A stretch of 64,000 nucleotides of DNA, from contig CM063505.1 in assembly GCA_032207245.1 (NCBI GenBank), positions 169,907,701 to 169,971,700 on the forward strand, written 5' to 3'. The translations under genes were made by a program, and so were the position numbers. Below, one piece after another: positions 11,636 through 56,600 of this stretch (the stretch's first letter is position 1; each line of letters starts with the position of its first letter). The DNA comes from Pardosa pseudoannulata (lineage: Eukaryota > Arthropoda > Arachnida > Araneae > Lycosidae). The notes under the pieces are model-generated. The model did not search any database and had not been told where the DNA came from. It worked only from the letters and a program-made list of their open reading frames with translations.

Positions 11636-13138
11636 TTTTATTTAAAAATAAACAGTTATCTAATCCAAGTTTAATTTTTTTACTCCGACATATATGCCAT
11701 CAGATTTTGTTATAATATTTAAACATAATAATAATTAAATAATTATGTTTAATAATAATTAATAATAATTAAATAATTATGTTTAATAATAATTAATAAT
11801 GATTAAATAATTATGTTTAATAATAATTAATAATGATTAAATAATTATGTTCAATAATAATTAAACAATTAAATATTATTTTAATTTAAAACAACAAATC
11901 TGTCTTCTAGAAAACATTTAAATAACGATTTCTATGTAAATATTGTACACTAATTGATAACTTTCAATAAAATCACAGAATTAAATGTGTAATAAATAGC
12001 TATCTATCATTACGTCATTTGCAACTTCTATATTCAAAATTTATCTTCCATTTTAGATTAAGAAGCTCTTTCTAAAAATATATTTTTAAAATGAGTTGCC
12101 GTAGATCAGTAGGTAAAGGTGTCAACTCATAGCTAGAACAAAATCAAACCATACACCTTTAGGGGGGCACACCAAGCCTGGACGTCTACTGATTAGTTCT
12201 TTGCTTCTAAATTGCGAGGACTCGCATTGAGCTGAAAGCTTTCTTTCACCCTAAAGTTGCACTTCAAAACGAGACTTTAGATCAAGAAGCCTCCAGCCCC
12301 ACTTTGCTTGTTCAAGTGGCATTAAATTTACTAACAGTAACAAAATATTATGATTTTAAAATACTAAGATATTTACACATTCATAACTGATGTTATCACA
12401 GGATTTTTAAAATTAAGTATTAACTATACAACTATTTGTAGGCATAAATATATGCATTTACATTCTATATTTTAGAATCTTTACATTGTATCCTCTTCGG
12501 ATTTTTGACAAAATGTATTAGACACACTATTCTCTAAAATATGCCCACTGGGGAAAAAAACCCACTTTCTAGTAAAATTAGTTTTTATCAGAATTTACTG
12601 TATTAACATACTTAAGAATACGTAATACTTAAATTTTTAAATTTTCTAACAAGATATGTATATATTGATTAATTATAATGTGTAACAAATAAGCAATAAT
12701 TATGTGTAATAAATAAGCATAATTTTTTTAATATTATGAAAGGCTCGTCTCTGCAGTTATGTAATCAGTTAGTTACAAAATTATAGATAGCTATCTATTA
12801 CACATTTAATTCTGTGATTTTATTCAAATTTATCTATTAGTGTACAATATTTATATAGAAATCAGTATTTAAATGTTTTCTGAAAAACTAATTGGTTCTT
12901 TTAAATAAAAAAATATTTAATTGTGTTTAATTATTATTAAGCATAATTATTTTATTATTATTAATTATTATTAAACATAATTACTTGATTATTATTAATT
13001 ATTATTAAACACAATTATTTCATTATTAAACATAATTATTTAATTATTATGTTTAAATATTATAACAAAATCTGATGGCATAAATATCGGAGTAAAAAAA
13101 TTAAACTTGGATTAGAAACTGCTTATTTTTAAATAAAA
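11636..13138. mobile_element. Foldback element with ~360-bp inverted arms
   Basis: The left arm (11636-12009) and right arm (12783-13138) are inverted copies over their whole length. Outer blocks are TTTATTTAAAAATAA and TCTAATCCAAGTTTAA; inner blocks include TATTGTACACTAAT and CACAGAATTAAATGTGTAAT. Each arm has internal tandem repeats of an AATAATTATGTTTAAT-type unit. The spacer of about 770 bp holds a SINE-like sequence. No clear target duplication and no transposase were found. Confidence 0.88.
12095..12345 (+). repeat. SINE-like sequence inside the foldback spacer
   Basis: Has an A-box-like TAGATCAGTAGG near its start. Its 3' part (ACCAAGCCTGGACGTCTACT and TTCAAGTGGCAT) resembles the sequence at 8,700-9,040. 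No B box was seen, so the tRNA origin is tentative. Confidence 0.5.
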
Positions 13139-13461
13139 CGAATGCATAATATTTTACTTGATTATAAAAGAAAATATGTTTGGAAGACAGATTATTTACT
13201 CGTAGAAAGATTTTAATACAAATTTTTTACTATGTTCCTTTCCTTTCCAACCTTAAAAATAAGTTTCTCAGCGAATGAAGTGACTATATGAGAACGGTAG
13301 CTAGTTGATAGAAGTTCCTCTAAATTTTTCTGTCTCTGAGAATGTGCGCATGACGTCATGTGCAGCAAAAATTGCACCTCAACTTCCTCGTTTGCAAAAC
13401 ATTTGAATTTCTTGCGGATTGTGCTTGTTATTGGGGTTTTAATTTTGTCAATTATCTGAAA

Positions 13462-13650
13462 ATGGTAACAAGCTGTTGTGCGTATGACTGTACTAAGCTT
13501 TTCAAAAAAGGCGAAGATATTGGATTTTATTGCTTTCCTAAAGATCCTACATGCGAATGCTTTGGATAAAAACTTTGAAAAGGCAAGAGTGGACTGCAAG
13601 TTCTTCGAGAATTAGCGGCATTTTCAGAATTTTAATAAAACGTTAACCTT
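13462..13650 (+). pseudogene. THAP-domain fragment, frameshifted
   Basis: The first frame starts at an ATG and reads MVTSCCAYDCTKLFKKGEDI then GFYCFPKDP, the classic start of a THAP zinc-coordinating DNA-binding domain (CxxxC pair and FPKDP). After a +1 shift near 13,548 the domain goes on as LWIKTLKRQEWTASSSRI, equivalent to the conserved W...W...SRICSEHF half. The second zinc pair (CxxH) is lost and stops follow. It is a dead remnant of a THAP gene or of a THAP-bearing transposase such as a P-type element, or less likely a misread exon. Confidence 0.8.
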
Positions 13651-13829
13651 ACTGTAATGTAATAAATTATATGAAATTATTATGCTCTAAGAATTTTTTT
13701 ATAAAAGATATTTTATGTATTTTCTGCTGTGAGAAGTACTGTACCTATAATGTTATTTTTTGTCCTTAAAATGATGGTTTGCACATTTTATTAGCATTAT
13801 TTTTTTGTAATAGTTTATTGTGCCTGTTA

Positions 13830-14491
13830 ACAGTCCAAAGTATTTTCAAACATCTTCAAAGAACTGTAAAGTGTTTAATTTTTTAATGTTATTTTGAAAA
13901 CTTATTTCTATTCCTTCCTTTTCCATTAAAAAAATTTAGTTTTGTTGTATACGTGATCTATCGATTTAAGATACATGATTTCGCAATGTTTTCCTGAAGT
14001 TGAGTCGTATCAGCACTCGTATTTGTTTCCACTTTCTCTATATGAAGGAAGTAGCCCCCCCTCCATTTAGACTTCGCGGGTCCAATCCCCTCTAGTCGTA
14101 ACCGTTCGTCGGCTTTAAGCGGTGAGACATAACTCGTGAGCAAAGCATTAGACCGAGAGGATAAAAAATCGATTTAGTTTCTACAAATTATTAGTAAATG
14201 ATATAAAAAAGTGTTGTAAAGATTGTTGAATAAGCTAAGTCGTCTTCACGAACAAAGCATTTGCGGCTAAAGAAAAGAGAGTAATTATCTACATACATGC
14301 TGTGACTTATTCAATTTAAAAATTAGTTTTAGGGACTGCGAACAGTCCGCAGGAATTTTCAAACATCTTCAAAGAAGTAAGTTTCAGTCTTTTGTTATTT
14401 TGCAAACTTATGTCTACTCTAATCCAACAGTAAAAGTATCAGTCATTAGTGATTTAAAGAGAGATTATTTCCTTTTATTTTTCCTTGAGTT
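13830..14491 (+). repeat. Dispersed repeat fragments and a decayed SINE piece
   Basis: AACAGTCC...TTTTCAAACATCTTCAAAGAA occurs at about 13,830 and again at 14,350. The block at 14,402-14,491 (GCAAACTTATGTCTACTC, GTATCAGTCATTAGTGATTT) recurs at 19,762-19,850. At 14,065-14,150 there is a decayed piece of the SINE of copy 1 (GGGTCCAATCCCC, CGTTCGTCGGCTTTAA). Confidence 0.65.
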
Positions 14492-14615
14492 AAATATTTT
14501 TCCACTTGTGCTATGTAAGCTGTGATAATTTCTTTATCACTGTTCCTCTTAAACTTTTTGCACTTTGAAAAATAGAATTTAATTTTTGTATAATAAACCG
14601 CCCTTTATTTATTTC

Positions 14616-16477
14616 CAGGGTTGATAGAAATCAAGATTTTTTTTTAAATCAAGAAAGTCATGTTTTTTTTATTAAATCGGATTTTTTTTTGTTTAAATCA
14701 TATTTTTTTATTTGAATAGGATTTTTTAAATTTAAATATATTTAAGTATAATATTTGATACAAGCAAATTAAATTGTTCAAGTTAGATGTCTAAATCAAT
14801 TAATTCTTTTTTTTATTTATGTAATAAAAATATATATAACTAAAATATATAAATATATATGATATATAAGAATAATTCATAAATCAGTAGAAAATAATTA
14901 CTTGCAATATAGGGTTTTTTGCTTGTTTTAATTATCTATATCATAATTTAAATAAAGGATGCTTCATGTTAATTTATACATTTTACTCCTTCAACCATAG
15001 AATTATTAGAAAGATGAGGGTAGACTAAGGGCTAAGTAATCACAATAATTTTTATTTTTTATAAAAATTTTACAACCAACTTTTTTTTTGTGACAGTGGT
15101 TAAATATTAAATGATTTAAAAATAAAAACAAGTTTAGCTGCTTTGTCGTTTCAGAATTCCAGAATTTTTCCCAGGTTCATAAAAATAAATAAATAAATAA
15201 AAGCAGAGGGGGGGATAATACTTATTACATTTTTGGGTGCATTTGTTTTTATTTTTTAGAGGCACTTAATATTTAAAAAGTCAGGGCATTCTTTTCAAGG
15301 TATGATAATGAAATTTTTACTGTGCCAGTAATTTTTTAATATAAAAGACGAAAACAACATTTGACTGAGAGGTAAGAAAGAAATAGGGGAGAAGAAATGA
15401 ATGGCAGGTAGGGTGCTATTTTAATAATTCAAGGATAGGCAGGGTGCAGCAGCCTCCTGAAACCATCTTGGAGCAACTCTGGGTTGTCAATACGAGGGTT
15501 GCTATTTATATTTCTGGCCTAATAATGAAAAAACAAATGTGTAGGATCGAAATTGGTTTTATTGTTTTTCAAAATATTCTCCATGATGATCAATACACTT
15601 TTGCATGCGTTTGAACCAATTTTCAAAGCACTTTTTCCACTCCGATTGAGGTAACTCCAAAATTTGCGTTTTGAATGCATCAATTCTTTCGAAAATCGTT
15701 TTACGTAATTTATTTTTTTTTTAAAGAAGTCTGTGCATATCACTATACATACCTTTCGATCTTTCGCTCCGTCAGAAATGCCTTTGTTTGATCGATGTGT
15801 GAGAGCTCGCATTGTCATGATGAAGAAGGATTCTGTTCTTCTGCTTTTTCGAATTTCTCCGATTTTGGCAAACAAATGGTCGTGTACCATTCATTGACCG
15901 TCCTGCATGTTCAAAAGCCATTTTGCCACATGAAGTTAATGCCGAAGAAACATGCAATCTTTTGTTCGATGTGCTTCTTCCTTGAAAAATTTTGTTGGTT
16001 TAACCTCGTCTTCCGGAAGACCCATACAGTTGATTGCTGTTTTGTTTTCCGGCTCATATGCATAGATCCATGATTCGTCACCTGTGTAGATGTTATACAC
16101 AGCCTTTGATGTACCTTGAACGTATTTTTCCAACATTTCCTTGCACCAATCGACACGAGCCTTTTTTTGAGCGTTTGTCAGATTATGCGGGATCCAACGC
16201 GAACAAATTTTTTTTATGCTAAAATGTTCATGCAATATTTTATTGATGCTAGTCATACTAATGTCCAAACACGCCTCTATCTCACGGTAGCAACACTTAC
16301 TGTTGCCAAGGCCAGAAATATAAATAGCAACCCTAGTATTTTCTTATTGTCTTTATTACTAACAGCTTTCTTTCAAAAATTCAATCTTTAAATATTGATT
16401 TAAAACAATGATTTATTTTTTAAAAATCAGCAGATTCGGTCGATTTAAATGGGAAAGATTTAAATCGCTCAACCCTG
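14616..16477. mobile_element. Non-autonomous hAT element with nested mariner
   Basis: Terminal repeats CAGGGTTGA at 14616 and TCAACCCTG ending at 16477 are flanked by a perfect 8-bp duplication TTTATTTC (14608-14615 and 16478-16485), the hAT hallmark. Near the ends there are repeated AAATC and GATTTAAATC motifs. Excluding the nested mariner the element is about 1 kb and has no transposase frame. Confidence 0.88.
15493..16336 (-). mobile_element. Defective Tc1/mariner element, internally deleted
   Basis: Near-perfect 28-bp inverted repeats lie at 15493-15520 and 16309-16336 (AGGGTTGCTATTTATATTTC core), each flanked by TA (15491-15492, 16337-16338). On the minus strand transposase pieces read YREIEACLDISMTSINKILH, SRWIPHNLTNAQKKARVDWC, the first catalytic Asp in TGDESWIYAY (near 16,080), the second in LHHDNASSHTS (near 15,815), and an intact C-terminus QSEWKKCFENWFKRMQKCI. 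The N-terminal DNA-binding region (about 90 residues) and the YSPDLAPND segment with the third Asp are missing, and there are frameshifts. At 844 bp, against about 1.3 kb for a full mariner, it cannot move by itself. Confidence 0.93.
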
Positions 16478-16485
16478 TTTATTTC

Positions 16486-17744
16486 TTTTATTAGATTTTT
16501 TTTTATATAGAAATCTGTTGTATATCTTTTTGATACACTACCTTTAAATACTTATAGAAATAATAAACATTTTTTAAAAATATATATTTATGACAAGTTT
16601 GTTTGTTTGTAAAAGTGTTTTATAAAAGAAATATTTTGCACACAAATGCTAAATTTTAAGTTTTCAACGAAGAATATACTTGTAAAATTGAATCTAACTT
16701 TAAAAAATTCATAAGTTTAAGCATATTTTATATTATAAAAACATGTTTATAATTTTACCCCGACAAAATAATTTCAGACATTTTAGAATAAAATAAAAAA
16801 TGTTATGAACCCCTTGACCCCGTGTCTGTGGAATATATTTCAGAGAAACGTATCAAAAATAGGAGGAAAATTTTCTCTTTAATTTCGTTCTTTATTGTCA
16901 TCAAAATGTTAAAAACAGATTATTTTTGAAAAAAATTTAAAAAATAATTATTTTTTCAATATTTTAACATTTGTTAAATGTTAATGGATTACAGTAATTT
17001 TTGCTCAAATGACAGCAAAATAAAATCAAATGGCATAATTTTCTGGATAAATATAATAAACTAATACAATAAAATTATTATTAACTGTCATGAATTCCGT
17101 GTCCGTCAGATTCCTCTGAATTTGACAAATCCTTTACAGTATCCGAGAAATAGAGACAAATAGCGCGAAACTGCCGAACTTTTCGCAGGGAAGTATCGCT
17201 ATTGAGAAAATGGCAAATTAAATATTATGCATTGGACGAACCGATTTCGGGCTTGAATACCGTTTTTTCTCTTGCCTGAACTCAGCGAGCTCGAGATTGA
17301 TTCGATTTTAGTTTTTCGCTGTTGGCAACGCTAAAAGAGATGGAAAAAATATAAAATGGTTGTTGTTTGTGATGTCGAATGTATTATTTTTGAATATTAA
17401 AAAGCTCTCCCAAAGACTATTTTTTAGAGAATAGAACTTTCAAGTCGATCATTCTAAATTTAGCGCATTTTCGTTGCCCGAACTGAATTCGGGTGTCACA
17501 GGCTAGGAGGTAAAAGCTGTGACATTAAATGCAAAGATTATACTTTTACAGGTTATAATTCAAACTTCAATGAGGTTTATTTTAAACGATTCGGAATCGT
17601 TCAGAGATTTTAATAATGTAAAGCTCAAAAAATCGAATTTTTGAAGGTTTAAAGGTGATGTGTCCCTTTAATTAAACACTATCAAGACTATCATGTTGTA
17701 TAGCATAATTGACTGATTCGTATCGTATTGCATAATCTTTTTAG
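16486..17744. other. Intergenic or intronic, no gene recognised
   Basis: AT-rich to about 17,090, then a less AT-rich stretch to about 17,680. The latter ends with a phrase (GGTGATGTGTCCCTTTAA) that looks like a repeat terminus, but I could not find a matching other end. A short palindrome AACGATTCGGAATCGTT lies near 17,585. Confidence 0.5.
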
Positions 17745-51037
<33,293 letters not shown>

Positions 51038-52384
51038 ACTGTAAGTTGTACATATCAAGAAGACTGTTTACATTATAAATTGTTTCTTTCCAAGAAATAG
51101 AATTACTGTATATTTGGTTCTAATTTTAGAATCTTGATCCCAGGTGCCAATTGCATGGATGCCAAAGCTATGTATCTTTTTACAACATACTTTTTTTTTT
51201 ATTCCCTGCATTTTGTATACTGTTTTTTAACTTTTAGAAATTTACATGGCTATATCTTTGTTTATATTTTTGTTGTGTTTGCAGTTACATTTTATGCTTG
51301 TAAAGTACAACCATTTTCAATCACAATAGTCTAAAAAAACACTATTGGTTTTTGAAAAAAAATTGTATGGTTTTTATTTGAAGTTTTTTGTAATTGTCCA
51401 TGTTTCATGTCCAATATCTGATATGTGTTCATCAAACTGCCTAGTAGCTTTGAACATGAATCTTTTTTTTAACAGCAGTTTTTGTTTTTCTTTTCTTTTT
51501 TTCATAAATGACGTTCCTTTTTTCTGTAAGTTTTATTTGTCACAAGCTTTATAAAAAGCTTGTATAGAGCATGCTTGTCTTTTTTTTATGCTTACTTAAA
51601 AAAATAATTACTGTGTTCCTAGACTGAGCATGTTGTTATGTTTTTATATATATAACTTATATGTTTTATGTTTACAACTATTCCTTTAAAACCAAAGCAT
51701 TTGAAGACAGGATATTACTGTTTGTTTTTACTCTGCTGTGTTTTATAGCTTATATTGTTCTTGATGTTTGCAAACAATATGAAAAGCACAATTGATATAA
51801 ATTTGTGAATGTTGTTTGCCCAAGAAACCAAGCGAGTGTTAATTTACTGTTAAAGTTTTACTGCGAGTTATCTTTCAGTAGACTTAATTATATTGAAGTT
51901 GACATGTATCGTCAATTTGATGGTGCTGATATAGCAATATTCTTGTTAAGAGATTATATATAAATCATGTACAACTTTGTGTATATATATATATATATTT
52001 CTTTGTACATTTAGAACATATGCAAAATAAGATGCACATATATATATATATTCCACATAATGCTGTAATTTATAGCTGCAAGTTTTTATCTCTAAAAATG
52101 TATTGTGTTTTTTAGAAGTATTTTTCAGCTTTTATCTTTAATACTTTCTGTGCATAAAAAGTTTTATTCATACTTTAGAACCAGTTAATCACTTTTGCCT
52201 AAGAATTTATAATTATTAAATGAATGTACTTTGTTCTCAAAATAATAAATAATTTTCCTAAATGTTTAATGAATTTTAAATTTATTATGGTATCACAATT
52301 TATAATAGTTTAATTGTATTTAATTTCTCAGTATTTCTTTTGTGTACAAATTCTGAAACAATAAGTAATTCCAAATGACTTTAA

Positions 52385-53053
52385 ATCAGTGGTTCTCAAC
52401 ATTTTACAGTACATGTACCATCAGCTGGTTCAATTCCTTTCTACATATCCCTTGATCCCAAATCCTCTAGGCATTCGCATTCTTAATGTGTTCTACGCAT
52501 TACAAATTTCAAAATCTTCCAAAAATGTATAATAAATAATTAAATGGTATTTTTCATTAATTATGTAATTTTTTTCAAGCAAGTAAAAAAAAAAAGTTAA
52601 CTGAATATTTTGGACCATTTGAATGACAAAGCTGTAAAAATTTTGGCTCTAAAGTGTACCATGACATTCTAAAGCCCAGAGTTCAGTTTAATTAGCATCT
52701 GTATTTATTTACTATGTAAGCATAGAAATAAAACAATTGTCTTATGAACTGAACTTTAATGTAGCAAATGCTAACAAAACCATGATGACTTCAAAAAAAT
52801 AAATAAATAAATAAATAAATCACCATATTCATCTTCAAGATAATCCCCAAAATAGATGATTCCCTTCTTTCATTGCAGATTTTAACAATAGTGAGATCAA
52901 TATTACAGCTGACAGTATTAGTAAAAACCTTTCCCCTTTTAAAATTTCTTTGATTTTTTAAATTCTTTTTTTCTTTCTTTGCCAGCTTGTATACCTTTTA
53001 ACAGCTTTTCCTCTAACTACCTGGAGTGTATGTGTCACTGGTTGAAAATTGCT
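52385..53053. mobile_element. Possible decayed hAT-type element
   Basis: The left phrase CAGTGGTTCTCAACATTT has the typical hAT end. Near 53,040 there is GGTTGAAAATTGCTA, whose reverse complement TAGCAATTTTCAACC matches only partly. No target duplication found. Contains an (AAAT)n tract near 52,800. Confidence 0.35.
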
Positions 53054-53611
53054 ACTATTTATTTATATTTTTAATTTTCCTATTGTCTCTTTAGCTGGAG
53101 TGTATGCTTTAGATTAATTTAAAAGAAATTTTTACAAAAGTGAATTATGCAAAAATATAATCAAAAGCTTAAAAAATGTGTTTTTATTTCTTGTAGAAAT
53201 TTTACTTTTTTTGAACAAATTGACTTTGTGAGCTTTTTAATTAGAATTGGTTCAAATCATAAAATTATTTATGTTCAAATTTCTGTTGGAAACTTTTAAT
53301 AATTGTGTGACTTAAATCTAAAATTTTAAATGTATTTCTTTCTTTCTTAAAGTCTTTTAAGCATAAAAAAGCAAGCTTCTTCTATTCTTGATCATATATT
53401 TCAGTTTTAATTGGATGGCTTTTATTTATTACTGGACAAATTGTACTATTTTTTATTTTTTCTTATTTAACACTAAATTTTGTCTTTAAAAAATTTTATC
53501 TCTCTACAAAGTTGAATATGTTGAACTTCTAGAACAATTTTTTTTCCATTATAAAGTCTTTCTGATTGCATTAGAAATGCAATCTTATTCTGGTAGACCC
53601 CATTTTCTATG

Positions 53612-53648
53612 TATATATATATATATATATATATAGATGGATATGTAG

Positions 53649-53682
<34 letters not shown>

Positions 53683-53692
53683 GTGCTTATAA
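53612..53692. repeat. (AT)n(GT)n(AT)n microsatellite
   Basis: Compound dinucleotide tract downstream of BicC. Confidence 0.95.
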
Positions 53693-56600
53693 ATATATAC
53701 ATATATACACGCATGTATTACATACATGTGAATTTTTTTTTTTGCGGTAAAGATTTAAAGTATTTTATTACTGTCATTATTAGTTTTCATAAATTTACAG
53801 ATCTGCTGAACATCTATAATTACACAAATGACTATCAGCAAAACACACAAGTATATTTATTCAGGGTAATATTTATTTCAATTATAAATTTTATTAATTT
53901 TACAAAAGACTGCAAAATTTTACAGAGTGGCTGCAGTGTGGCCATCCCTGTCATATAACACATTTGTGGGCTTTAATCTTAATTTTATATATTTTCCTTA
54001 AATTTTATGTTACATCAATTCCCATCAATTAAATCTCCAAAATTTTGCAGATTCTTTTACTTTATTTATTATTTCTGGAAAATATAACTTTGTTTATGAT
54101 TTTATTTTTGACTTAATTAATTAACTGCATGCTTGAGACATAGTGTTATGGTCTCAGGTTTTATTATTACATATGCAAGTAAAGTTTTAGTTAACATTAT
54201 ATCTTTTATTAATCTAAATAGTTGAATGAATTTTCCTTTAAAAAATATTAATATAAATTTCAAGAAAAATGCTGAACATGTATTGTTTATTTTTTTTCTT
54301 TTGCTGAACTCCTTTTTTTACACCAATCCTTACCCTGTTTACATCTTAGGATTTAAAATTATCTATATTTAATTAGTAATCTTATTACAGATTGTAAAAA
54401 TTGGCTTTTAATTATGAAAGTAGTCATTTTTAACAGTTTCCTTAACTTCAAATTTTATATATGCATTTATTGTTTGTATACAAATATTATAATAATAGTT
54501 TTAACAGTAGTAAAAACACTTTTAATTTATGGAAATTATAATGATTTTCAAAAATAATACTTAAAAATAATTTTTAAAACTTTCTTTGTCTTTTATCAAA
54601 TTTCTGGTTGTGTATTTTATATTTTCAATTAACCCTGCTGGTATGTTCATATTTACTACATATATGTATTATTTGGGTTATATGACTCTTTTCAGTACAA
54701 TTTATATTTTAAATTAAGCGTATGAAATGCATTGTTTATACAATTTGCCACACAGAAGAATTATATAAACACTCTGAAGCCCTTAGTTATTTTATTTTGT
54801 TTAAAGTATTCTAATATTTGGCAGCTAAAATGTATATGGTTGTACACAATTAAAGCTTAAAAAAATTCTTTTTGGTGTATTATGATTATAATGAAACAAG
54901 ACTAGCAGAGCTCTGTGTTTGCAGGCAAGGGCATCAGAAATATTGACTGACATTTTCTCAGCATCATATACACAGACCACTGTTGAAGAAATCTATCTGA
55001 AGAAAAGGCACAGGGCTTGATGTTAGTGAACATTTTGGTATATATGAAGAGTTGACAAAAAGGACATTTGTTGGTTATTACACTTCTGAAGTATGTGCTG
55101 ATGAACTTGTATGACAGTGTTCTACTAATCTTTATGTGCATTTTAGAATTATTTTTGATCTAATTTGAAGAGTAAAAAATTAATGAAAGTGACATTCTTA
55201 AAAATACAGAAAAGTTACTGTTTTAAAAGGGAAAGATAAGAACATTTTGTGATTTATATAGGTTTTGAAATATATGTCCAGATATTATGTTTAATTTAAA
55301 ATTGTGTTTTCTAAAAGTAACCATTTTATAGCATTTTTGTTCTTATAGTAGACAAAATTGAGCAGAAAATTTGTTTCTCTATTTTGAGATGTTTTTAAAA
55401 ACATGCCATAGTTAGGAGTTATCCTTATTTATATGCCAAAAACTTTTTTGTTAAGTGTATCTTGATTATTTGCCAAATATCACTTTATTGTTTGTTTATG
55501 CATTTTTTATTATTATACTTAACGGGTTTTATCATATATTCACAGTTGTAAATATTTCCTTTCTTTCTTTTTTTTTAAACTGTTAATGTTAGTGTATAAT
55601 TCCCTTGCCATTTGTGGTTGTTTCTACTTGTAGTTTGTATACGCTACAGGGATAACTATATGCATCTAAGAATTTGTGCCAAAGTTTTATAATTTTGCTT
55701 TACAATTATTGTGAGATTATATTTGTTTTGTTTGTTGTTTTCAGTTATTAGTCAGCAGGAGGGGGAATTTTTTTCCAATGCATGAAATTCTACATTTGGT
55801 AGATTTGTTATTGATTTGACTTTTTGAAGATATATTAAGTGTATATGAATTTTTTTAGTGTTGCTAGTGTATTTATTCATGACATTATGATTTAGTCATA
55901 GGCTTGTAATATGAAAATATTTATAGCAAGCAGTAGATTTCAGTTAAAATCTGTTAATCTATTCCAGATTTTGTAGTAATTTTAACGGAACTAAAAGCAT
56001 TATTTTAGTTTCAGATTTATTCTAGTAATAGTTTTTATATATCATGCACCATAAATTTATTTTTTCTAAATAAGTCTTGATTATTTCCTAAAATATTCAA
56101 ATTTTAATACTTTTTTTCTATTCTGTCAAATTTTAATTCATTAGTTATTTTGTATGCATATATCAAGCACATATTGTCACTAATTATTCAGAATAGGCAG
56201 ATGCTGACTTTTATGGAGTAAATATTACATCATAGGTGTGTTAAAATCATAAAATGTTTTTTAAAGCTTTGTTTTTAAATTTAGAACAAGAAGCTAATTG
56301 TTTAAATGAGAATATTCTTCATTCATCCACACACTTTTAGTAAATATAGAAAATAAAAATATAGGGAAAAATTCTTTTCTTGCAGTGTAACAGTTGCAGA
56401 AGCAACCATTTTTTATCATATACAATTTGTTTTAAAAATTTCTAAAAATTTTTGTCTCTTTTTGTTATTTTAGTTCTCTCAATTTTGATGTTTATCAATC
56501 ACTTTTTACAATTTCCATTTCTTCTTCAAAGGGCAGTTTAAAAAATTCTTTGAAATATATACCACCTGAATTTCAAAAGTAAAGAAAATATAAAATGAAA

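Noticed and set aside
13213..13599. 128-codon open frame on the minus strand
   Set aside because: It is antisense to the THAP-domain remnant and has no family resemblance of its own.
54902..55141. 79-codon open frame on the minus strand
   Set aside because: No recognisable family, no splice context, and frames of this length occur by chance in a window this size.
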